From assembly GCA_017413305.1 (NCBI GenBank), contig JAFPUA010000196.1:1-5872 (forward strand): DNA of 5,872 bases, written 5' to 3'. Source of the DNA: Candidatus Ruminimicrobiellum caprinum. Lineage in GTDB: Bacteria > Elusimicrobiota > Endomicrobiia > Endomicrobiales > Endomicrobiaceae. The notes under the pieces were generated by a model that searched no databases, had not been told where the DNA came from, and worked only from the letters and a program-made list of their open reading frames with translations. Within the stretch, counting starts at the first letter, position 1; the number at the start of each line of letters is the position of its first letter. A program made the position numbers and the translations under genes. Of the stretch, positions 1 to 5,147 are shown piece after piece.

Positions 1-274
1 GGTTACCTGTTGTTCCGGATGAGGAATGCAGTCTTACAACATTCTTTAAATCTGTCGATAAAAGACCGTAAGGGAAAGCATCTCTCAAATCTTGTTTTGT
101 TGTAAACGGAAGTTTTGTTACTTCCTCTAAAGATTTTAACTCGGAAATATTTGCGAGTTTATCCTTGTAGTAGGGGGCATTTTTTGCCAATGCCAGTTGT
201 TTGTTGATGCAGTCCAACTGCATTTTTCTCAACTGTTGTCTGTCCATTGTTTCAATTTCTTTTTGCCAGTACAT
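1..274 (-). CDS. paaK: Phenylacetate-CoA ligase, N-terminal part (incomplete at left edge)
   Basis: Adenylate-forming enzyme that activates phenylacetate or a related aryl acid to its CoA thioester using ATP. It is cytoplasmic; in anaerobes such ligases often act in aromatic amino acid fermentation beside indolepyruvate oxidoreductases. Read on the minus strand from an ATG at 274-272, 91 complete codons are visible. The protein opens MYWQKEIETM, then has a basic/helical stretch with NAPYYKDKL (33-40), the family hallmark LPFTTKQDLRDAFPYGLL (55-72), and RLHSSSGTTGN (81-91), the ATP-phosphate-binding loop of the ANL superfamily. Family members are about 430 residues, so roughly one fifth is present. 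The start is supported by an AAAGGAAT ribosome site about 4 bases upstream on the minus strand and by the usual MYW opening. It diverges from nadK across a 375-base spacer. Family assignment is firm; the exact aryl substrate cannot be judged from this fragment. Confidence 0.93.
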   Translation of the reverse strand, partial: MYWQKEIETMDRQQLRKMQLDCINKQLALAKNAPYYKDKLANISELKSLEEVTKLPFTTKQDLRDAFPYGLLSTDLKNVVRLHSSSGTTGN

Positions 275-295
275 AGTAATTCCTTTTTTTATAAC

Positions 296-414
296 GATTT
301 GCAATTTCTGGTTACGACTTTATATTTGGCTCGCTTATGTGCCAACCGCTTGCGATTTCATTTCAGCACACCGCACTCGCCAAATATTTCGTCTCACCGA
401 CGAACTTGCAAATC
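296..414. repeat. Long imperfect inverted repeat; candidate structured RNA or palindromic repeat element
   Basis: This block is more GC-rich than its surroundings and folds on itself. GATTTGCAA (296-304) is the exact reverse complement of 406-414. ATATTTGGC (322-330) is the exact reverse complement of 379-387. GTGC (339-342) pairs with GCAC (366-369). All three helices share nearly the same centre (about 354-355), and the segments between them pair partly. The result is a long interrupted hairpin with a roughly 23-base apical loop (343-365). It lies immediately upstream of the paaK ribosome site on the minus strand and ahead of a terminator-like hairpin on the plus strand. It could be the paaK leader, a small RNA, or a dispersed palindromic repeat; the sequence alone does not decide. 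Open frames across it lack ribosome sites and recognisable protein features, so I do not call a gene. Confidence 0.6.
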
Positions 415-422
415 TAAAAATG

Positions 423-446
423 TAAAAAGTGCTCTGCACTTTTTAT
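423..446. terminator. Terminator-like perfect hairpin, readable on both strands
   Basis: TAAAAAGTGC (423-432) pairs perfectly with GCACTTTTTA (436-445) around a TCT loop, a 10-bp stem. The T-run is formed by the stem itself on either strand, followed by ATT on plus and by CATTTTTAG on minus. The stem is AT-heavy with only a four-pair GC-containing core, so it is weaker than the 562-592 site. On the plus strand it would end a transcript covering 296-414. On the minus strand it would sit in a long paaK leader as a possible attenuator. Confidence 0.5.
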
Positions 447-509
447 TGTTTAAACTCTTAAGAACTTTAAATATGTTTTTTAACGATAAAGCATAATGCT
501 GTTTCATAG

Positions 510-515
510 ATTGTA
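510..515 (-). promoter_or_regulatory. Putative -10 element of a paaK promoter
   Basis: On the minus strand this reads TACAAT, preceded by TTTTG and an AT-rich tract (the left arm of the 25-bp inverted repeat). No good -35 is seen at the expected spacing: positions 533-538 read TTCCTT on the minus strand. If used, transcription would start near 503 and give paaK a leader of about 230 bases containing both the 423-445 hairpin and the 296-414 fold. A nearer alternative is TTGGCA with TATAAA inside the folded block, but its spacer is only about 15 bases. Confidence 0.35.
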
Positions 516-561
516 CAAAATTATAAAATAAAAAGGAAGAAAATAAACAACAAATAAAAAA

Positions 562-592
562 CGAGTAGAAAAAATCTCTACTCGGTTTTTTC
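562..592. terminator. Bidirectional intrinsic terminator between divergent genes
   Basis: CGAGTAGA (562-569) pairs with TCTACTCG (577-584), an 8-bp perfect stem with a 7-base AAAAATC loop, followed on plus by a G and then a long T-run (586-590, then 592-601). The minus strand also gives T-rich sequence after the stem (TTTTTT then ATTTG), so it can work both ways. It ends no recognised upstream gene on either strand, which is odd in a divergent spacer. It may terminate a short unannotated transcript or insulate the two promoters. Confidence 0.82.
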
Positions 593-615
593 TTTTTTTT
601 TATTTTATAATTTTG

Positions 616-621
616 TATAAT
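616..621 (+). promoter_or_regulatory. -10 element of the nadK-recN operon promoter
   Basis: A perfect TATAAT lies 28 bases before the nadK start, in the context TTTTG-TATAAT-TATCG. The -35 position (about 593-598) is only a T-run that overlaps the terminator tail, so the promoter lacks a consensus -35. The same TTGTATAAT string recurs in front of the small exported-protein gene at 4653-4661, which supports it as the local -10 style. It forms the outer end of the right arm of the 25-bp inverted repeat. Confidence 0.6.
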
Positions 622-649
622 TATCGAAAAATATAAATAAAAGGGTTTT

Positions 650-1468
650 ATGAAAACTGTAGGTATCTCTTATAATCATTTGAAACCAGATGCAAAAGAA
701 TATTGCAACAGAATTTCAGAATGGTTAAAAAAGAAAAATATCAAAACAAGAAATATTCCTTATAATCTTTCAAAAAATCCAAGAGTAGATTTTATTATTT
801 CTCTCGGTGGTGACGGAACAATGCTGCGTATCAGCAGACTTGTTGCGAAATATTCCATCCCTGTTATGGGGGTCAATTTGGGGACTCTCGGATTTTTAAC
901 GGATACTGATATAAACGGTATTTTTAACGCATTAGAAAATATCTTAAGTACAGGTATTAAATATGAAGAAAGAATGATGCTTGAGATAGAAATACCGACA
1001 AAAAATAAAATAATAAAAACAACGGCATTAAACGATTGTATAATAAGATCTGTTTATAACGGCAGACTTACTTCCATAGATGCCTTCATAAATAAAAAAT
1101 TTTTATCAAGCTATAAAGGTGACGGAATTGTTATTTCCACGCCTACAGGCTCGACGGCATACTCACTTGCACTGTCCGGACCTATTATTTATCCGACATT
1201 ATCATTATTTATTATTGCACCGATATCGCCGCATACTTTGACGCACAGACCAATGATTGTTGAAGCGGACAATATTTTGGAATTTGTTTCTTCTGAGGGC
1301 AGCAGAAAGTCGGATTTAGTCGTTTCTATAGACGGACAGGAAAGTTATATTCTTGATAAGAACAAAAAAGTAAAAATTAAAATGTTTTCTGGGAAAGCCA
1401 AATTTATAAGAGATAAAAATTATTCCTATTTTGATACTCTCAAAACCAAACTTAAATGGGGTGTATAA
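650..1468 (+). CDS. nadK: NAD kinase
   Basis: Cytoplasmic enzyme that phosphorylates NAD to NADP using ATP or polyphosphate, the only NADP-making step in most bacteria. The 272-residue length is normal for the family. In order: SLGGDGTML (51-59), the GGDGT nucleotide motif with its catalytic Asp; GVNLGTLGFL (74-83); ALND (126-129), which contacts NAD; KGDGIVISTPTGSTAYSL (156-173), the conserved second-domain core; PISPHTLTHRP (191-201); and SIDGQ (226-230) in the C-terminal beta domain. The conserved stretch after TAYSL reads ALSGPI where many homologues have SAGGPI, a mild variation. The ATG has AAGGG four bases upstream, a short but workable ribosome-site spacing. It is first in an operon with recN and follows the promoter at 616-621. 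Family assignment is essentially certain. Confidence 0.97.
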   Translation: MKTVGISYNHLKPDAKEYCNRISEWLKKKNIKTRNIPYNLSKNPRVDFIISLGGDGTMLRISRLVAKYSIPVMGVNLGTLGFLTDTDINGIFNALENILSTGIKYEERMMLEIEIPTKNKIIKTTALNDCIIRSVYNGRLTSIDAFINKKFLSSYKGDGIVISTPTGSTAYSLALSGPIIYPTLSLFIIAPISPHTLTHRPMIVEADNILEFVSSEGSRKSDLVVSIDGQESYILDKNKKVKIKMFSGKAKFIRDKNYSYFDTLKTKLKWGV

Positions 1469-3133
1469 GTGATAACAAATCTGTCGATAAAAAATTATGC
1501 ATTAATTGAAAATATTAATATAAATTTAAAAAAAGGACTTACCGTAATAACGGGTGAAACCGGTGCCGGTAAGTCTATAATTATAGATTCTATAGATTTA
1601 CTCCTTGGTGCAAGAGCCAGTACAAGTGTAATAAGAACAGGTGAAACAAGTTGTATAATTGCAGCAGAATTTGATATTTCAAATAACGAAAATGTTAAAA
1701 AAATTTTTTCAGAACTTGCCATAAGTGATGCGGATAAAGATGTTATTATCAGACGACAGATTGATACATCAGGAAAAAGTAAAGCATATATTAATGATAT
1801 TCCCGTCAGCATAAGTACACTTTCAAATATAGGGAAATATTTGGTAGATTTTTATGCTCAGCACAAAAGTAATATGCTTTTTGAGCAACAATATCAAAGA
1901 CATATTCTTGACGATATTGCAGGAAATCAAAAACTTTTAGAAAAATTATCTAAAAAATATTCCGAACTGGAAGAACTGAAAAACAAAAAAGAAGATATAG
2001 AAAAGAATAATACTGACAGAGAAAGACTTATTGATTTATATAATTATCAGATAAAAGAAATAACTTCAGCAAGTTTGTCTCCGGAAGAGGAAGAGACTAT
2101 TGAAACTGAATTGCCGAAACTAAAAAATGCGGAAAAAATAAAAAATATAACATCGGAAATGATTGCGATATTGCATAGAAACGACTGTTCTGTTTTAGAC
2201 GGTTTGTCTACTATAAACAAACAAATAGATTTGCTTGAACAGTATGGTATAAATACTGAAAATATTGCTAAAAATTTAAGTGCTTCTATTGAGAGCGCGG
2301 AAGAAGTTTATGCAGAAATTGAAACACTTGTAGGCGATATGGATGCCAGTCCTGAAGCTCTTGACAAAATGCTGGAGAGACAACAGCTTATAAAAAAATT
2401 AAAATCAAAATACGGAAAAACGATACAAGAAATTTTAAATTACTGTACGGAATTGGAAACTAAATTAAAAGCTCTTGAAAATTATGAGTATAATATTGAA
2501 CAGCTTCAAAAACAAATAGATATTTTATTGAAAGATGTTATTGAATTGTGTAAACAGATTTCCTATAAAAGGAAAAAAACGGCAAAAACTGTTGCTAAAA
2601 AAATAGTTTCAGAACTTGCAGATCTTAATATGAAAAATGCTCAATTTGAAATATCGTTTGAACAGAGTGAGATTACATCGCATGGTTTTGACAAGATAGA
2701 ATTTATGTTCAGTGCAAATAAAGGTGAAAGTCTTAATCCGTTATCGCTTGTGGCTTCCGGCGGAGAAATTTCGCGTGTAATGCTGGCCCTGTCAACGACG
2801 GTATCTGATAACTACAATGTTGATACTATAATCTTTGATGAAATAGATACCGGAACCAGCGGTATGACCGGAGAAAAAATAGGTAAAAAATTAAAAAGTT
2901 TGGCAGGAAAAAGACAAATAGTTTCTATTTCGCATTTGGCACAGATTGCATCGAATGCCGATAATCATATAAAAATATATAAAGAAATTGAAAACGACAG
3001 AAATATTACAAAAGCAAAAATTTTAAACGATAAAGAAAGAATTCAGGAAATTGCAAAAATTATTTCAGGGGAAAAAATTACGGAACATGCCATTAAGCAT
3101 GCGGAAGAGATGATAAAATTTTCGCAAGAATAA
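1469..3133 (+). CDS. recN: DNA repair protein RecN (SMC-like ATPase)
   Basis: SMC-family ATPase recruited early to DNA double-strand breaks, where it holds or aligns DNA for RecA-dependent repair. Length is 554 residues, close to E. coli RecN. The N-terminal half-domain begins MITNLSIKNYALIENI and carries Walker A GETGAGKS (29-36). A region at 126-151 matches the RecN DFYAQH...ILDDIAG block. A long Lys/Glu-rich coiled coil spans about 155-380. The C-terminal half has the ABC signature LVASGGEISRVMLAL (427-441), Walker B TIIFDEIDTG (453-462), the switch His in SISHLAQIAS (486-495), and the RecN-typical tail IISGEKITEHAIKHAEEMI. The start is GTG directly after the nadK TAA, with TGGGGTG at the end of nadK as ribosome site, which implies translational coupling. 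The block usually read GQHEHQ is AQHKSN here, a departure. Two in-frame TAA codons end it. Confidence 0.97.
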   Translation: MITNLSIKNYALIENININLKKGLTVITGETGAGKSIIIDSIDLLLGARASTSVIRTGETSCIIAAEFDISNNENVKKIFSELAISDADKDVIIRRQIDTSGKSKAYINDIPVSISTLSNIGKYLVDFYAQHKSNMLFEQQYQRHILDDIAGNQKLLEKLSKKYSELEELKNKKEDIEKNNTDRERLIDLYNYQIKEITSASLSPEEEETIETELPKLKNAEKIKNITSEMIAILHRNDCSVLDGLSTINKQIDLLEQYGINTENIAKNLSASIESAEEVYAEIETLVGDMDASPEALDKMLERQQLIKKLKSKYGKTIQEILNYCTELETKLKALENYEYNIEQLQKQIDILLKDVIELCKQISYKRKKTAKTVAKKIVSELADLNMKNAQFEISFEQSEITSHGFDKIEFMFSANKGESLNPLSLVASGGEISRVMLALSTTVSDNYNVDTIIFDEIDTGTSGMTGEKIGKKLKSLAGKRQIVSISHLAQIASNADNHIKIYKEIENDRNITKAKILNDKERIQEIAKIISGEKITEHAIKHAEEMIKFSQE

Positions 3134-3170
3134 TAATATGCGAAATATATTAGAAGGAGCAACTAACTGC

Positions 3171-4619
3171 ATGCAATATTTTATAAATAATAGAGCTTTC
3201 TATTTAAATCTTTTAATTTTTTTTATATTTGCAGTATTTTGTTTTTGTGTCGGAATTAATCACGAACCATGGGCAGATGAAGCTCAGAGTTGGCTTATTG
3301 CACGAGATTGTAGTTTTTATGATATTTTGTTTCAAAGATGCTCATATGAAGGGCATCCTTTTTTGTGGTATTATATTCTAAAATTTTTTATTTTAATAGG
3401 CTGGAAATATGAATATATATTTATAATATCTTGGCTGTTTTCTTGTGTTGGAGTATATCTTTTTTTATTTAAATCAAATTTTCCTGAAATAATCAAAATT
3501 CTTGTTCCTTTCAGTTATTATATATTTTATCAATATACGGTAGTTTCTAGAAGTTATTGTTTGCTTTTTCCTGTTTTTTGTTTGCTTGCAATATATTATA
3601 ATAAGCGTTTTGAAAAAACATACACATACTGTTTCTTATTGGCTTTACTTGCAAGTATATATGCATATAGTTTTGTAACAGCGTTCTGCTTGTTGTGCTT
3701 TTTTGTTTTTGACTGTGTTCAGAATAAAACAAAATATTTATCGTTTAAAATTAAAATTACAAAAAGTATCCCGATAATTCTGTTGACTATATATATGTCT
3801 TTTGTTGCTTTTACATGCAAAAGTAATCCCGACAGTTTTGCTTCTTTGTCAAATGTATTTACAAATAAAAGCATAATTAAAACACTTGTAGATCTTTTTA
3901 TTGATTGTTATTTTAATTCTGCAGGACAATATTATAATTTTATCTGTTTCCTTTTAACTTTAAGTTTGTACATTTTCTCAATAAAAACATTTTGTAGAAA
4001 TATAAAACAAATACTATATTTTGCCATTTTAATTATGGCGGTGTATATAGCGATGGTTTTGTTACATTACTCTTCTTGGCATACCGGAATATTTTTCCTG
4101 ATACTAATTTTTTCCTGTTGGGTATTCCAGGTTGAAAATAAGATAGATGTTTCGATAAAATACAATAAAATATTTTATGTTTTATTTGTTTTAATACTAT
4201 TGTTCCAAATTTATTTTTCCTTAAAACAGTCGCTTATTGATGTAAAAGAAAATTGTGATGCCTCTATGGATGTTGTGAATATTATAAAAGAAAATAATTT
4301 TGATAAGGAAAATATTGTCGGTATTAATTACGGAGCTGTCTCAGTACAACCATATTTCAATAAAAATATTTTTTCTAACATGGAGACTTCGTATTGGCAA
4401 TTCAGTTATAAAAATTTCGATAAATATTTACAGAAAACAAAAGAACAGTTATCTAAAGCCAAAATTGCTATTGTTTTTAATTTAGCACCGGCGTATGAGA
4501 GGATAAACAGACAAATAATTAGAAGTTTTACAAAATCATATGCAATAAAATCTAATCTGTATGTGAAAGGTATAAAAAGTAAACATTCCGGAACATATTA
4601 TATTTTTATAAAGGATTAA
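3171..4619 (+). CDS. Polytopic membrane protein, GT-C/GT39-like glycosyltransferase
   Basis: Probable integral membrane sugar transferase using a lipid-phosphate-linked donor. Donor and acceptor are unknown. From this start it has 482 residues. A first membrane helix (about 10-28) is followed by an external loop HEPWADEAQSWLIARD (31-46) with the Asp-Glu pair expected of GT-C enzymes, then YEGHPFLWYYIL (59-70), typical of a GT39-like family. Many hydrophobic helices fill 70-350, with HYSSWHTGIFF (299-309) near the last part. A soluble C-terminal domain of about 130 residues (350-482) follows. An ATG at 3138 in the same frame would add 11 residues but has no ribosome site. I prefer 3171 because AGAAGGAG (3152-3159) precedes it, though at a longish 11-base spacing. 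It lies 37 bases after recN and is probably co-transcribed. The functional class is inferred from topology and motifs; another GT-C-like membrane function is possible. Confidence 0.8.
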   Translation: MQYFINNRAFYLNLLIFFIFAVFCFCVGINHEPWADEAQSWLIARDCSFYDILFQRCSYEGHPFLWYYILKFFILIGWKYEYIFIISWLFSCVGVYLFLFKSNFPEIIKILVPFSYYIFYQYTVVSRSYCLLFPVFCLLAIYYNKRFEKTYTYCFLLALLASIYAYSFVTAFCLLCFFVFDCVQNKTKYLSFKIKITKSIPIILLTIYMSFVAFTCKSNPDSFASLSNVFTNKSIIKTLVDLFIDCYFNSAGQYYNFICFLLTLSLYIFSIKTFCRNIKQILYFAILIMAVYIAMVLLHYSSWHTGIFFLILIFSCWVFQVENKIDVSIKYNKIFYVLFVLILLFQIYFSLKQSLIDVKENCDASMDVVNIIKENNFDKENIVGINYGAVSVQPYFNKNIFSNMETSYWQFSYKNFDKYLQKTKEQLSKAKIAIVFNLAPAYERINRQIIRSFTKSYAIKSNLYVKGIKSKHSGTYYIFIKD

Positions 4620-4633
4620 TTTTTTATTTTATT

Positions 4634-4661
4634 TTGCAAAAATAAATAAAAGTTGTATAAT
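4634..4661 (+). promoter_or_regulatory. Promoter for the small exported-protein gene
   Basis: TTGCAA (4634-4639), a 16-base spacer and a perfect TATAAT (4656-4661) lie 42 bases before the ATG at 4704. The TTGTATAAT string is identical to that upstream of nadK. The 84-base spacer after the glycosyltransferase gene has no GC-rich terminator, only an imperfect AT dyad (about 4625-4650), so readthrough from the upstream operon is possible too. Confidence 0.6.
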
Positions 4662-4703
4662 ATTGCCAATAAAATTTTAATATAAATAAACGGAGCATAA
4701 AAA

Positions 4704-5060
4704 ATGAAACATTTAATTTTAGTTTTTGCAGTTTGCAGCTTGTTTTTTGTTTGCGGTGTAAAAAATGTTTCTGCGGAAGGATTAACGGTTACGCAGAAAA
4801 TAGAAAATGCATGGGATTCTTTCCTGCAGATTAAATATGTTTCAAAAACGATAGATACTATTAAATCTTGGTGGGAATCTTTTAAAGTTTGGTTTAACAA
4901 TTTGCCCGGAATAAGACATTACAACAATTCTGTTTATTCCAGTAAAAATTGGAAAGCGGCAATGAATGATATGGGTGGTGAATACAAACAGCATCTTAGA
5001 AGTGACAGTGCCGGTGCAAATATGCTTAGGGAAGGCAAAAAAGAGTGGGATAAACTATAA
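4704..5060 (+). CDS. Small exported protein of unknown function
   Basis: I do not recognise this 118-residue protein. It starts with a clear Sec signal peptide: MKH, a hydrophobic core LILVFAVCSLFFVCGV (4-19), and a likely signal peptidase I site after NVSA (residue 24). C17 is not in a lipobox, so it is probably not a lipoprotein. The mature chain is about 94 residues, has no cysteine, and is rich in tryptophan (37, 56, 57, 63, 83, 115). Its N-terminal part looks like amphipathic helix (TQKIENAWDSFLQIKY, then TIDTIKSWWESFKVWF). The C-terminal part is charged and ends KKEWDKL. The ATG has CGGAG eight bases upstream and its own promoter at 4634-4661. It sits alone between a membrane glycosyltransferase and a transporter, so context gives little. 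Periplasmic or surface-associated is the safest reading. The signal peptide, ribosome site and promoter together make it a real gene. Confidence 0.82.
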   Translation: MKHLILVFAVCSLFFVCGVKNVSAEGLTVTQKIENAWDSFLQIKYVSKTIDTIKSWWESFKVWFNNLPGIRHYNNSVYSSKNWKAAMNDMGGEYKQHLRSDSAGANMLREGKKEWDKL

Positions 5061-5064
5061 TTTT

Positions 5065-5093
5065 TTGTCGAATATTTTCTTAAAATTTATATA
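5065..5093 (+). promoter_or_regulatory. Putative promoter of the cstA-type gene
   Basis: TTGTCG (5065-5070), a 17-base spacer and TATATA (5088-5093) match a sigma-70-type promoter in four of six and five of six positions. The start of transcription would be near 5100, just before the GC-rich hairpin at 5106-5122. The AT-rich context makes chance matches common, so this is moderate support only. Confidence 0.45.
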
Positions 5094-5105
5094 TAGTTTT
5101 GTCAG

Positions 5106-5122
5106 CCCGCACTTGGTGCGGG
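5106..5122 (+). promoter_or_regulatory. GC-rich hairpin in the cstA leader (or weak terminator)
   Basis: CCCGCAC (5106-5112) pairs perfectly with GTGCGGG (5116-5122) around a TTG loop. It stands out sharply in an AT-rich spacer and lies 25 bases before the downstream ATG. The tail GTCTTGCTTTT is an interrupted T-tract, so it could be a weak terminator for the 4704-5060 gene. If the promoter at 5065-5093 is used, it is instead a hairpin at the very 5' end of the transporter mRNA, which could stabilise the message. Confidence 0.6.
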
Positions 5123-5147
5123 GTCTTGCTTTTACAAAGGAGAAGGT

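Larger units (their letters stand above)
510..621. repeat. 25-bp inverted repeat (arms 510-534 and 597-621) flanking a terminator
   Basis: Positions 514-534 are the exact reverse complement of 597-617 (21 bases). Continuing outward, 510-512 match 619-621, with one mismatch at 513/618, so 24 of 25 positions agree. The arms are 62 bases apart and enclose the 562-592 terminator, which has a different centre (573 against 565.5), so they are not simply an extension of its stem. The outer end of each arm is a -10-like hexamer facing outward: TATAAT toward nadK and TACAAT toward paaK. Mirrored promoter modules, a protein-binding dyad or a cruciform-forming sequence are all possible. Confidence 0.75.

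Noticed and set aside
197..496. Open reading frames of 99 and 74 codons on the plus strand
   Set aside because: They overlap the paaK start and the inverted-repeat block, lack ribosome sites, and encode no recognisable domain; most of their content is antisense paaK or the palindrome.
490..500. Short palindrome AGCAT-A-ATGCT as an operator
   Set aside because: It is only 5 bp per arm, expected by chance, and no second copy near either promoter supports it.
48..1492. A 16-base exact direct repeat (AAATCTGTCGATAAAA at 48-63 and 1477-1492)
   Set aside because: One copy is antisense within paaK and the other encodes the start of recN; both are explained by codons, and a 16-base match is within reach of chance in AT-rich sequence.
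1495..1812. 105-codon minus-strand open frame inside recN
   Set aside because: It is the shadow of the RecN ATPase domain; no ribosome site or family similarity.
3138..3170. Upstream ATG start for the membrane glycosyltransferase
   Set aside because: No ribosome site before 3138, whereas a strong AGAAGGAG precedes the ATG at 3171; the extra 11 residues are polar and add nothing to the first helix.
4621..4650. Possible terminator after the glycosyltransferase gene
   Set aside because: The dyad is imperfect and almost entirely A/T, with no GC stem; it is better explained as AT-rich promoter sequence.
4616..4900. 94-codon minus-strand frame over the 4704 gene promoter and signal peptide
   Set aside because: No ribosome site, and it overlaps a well-supported plus-strand gene and promoter.
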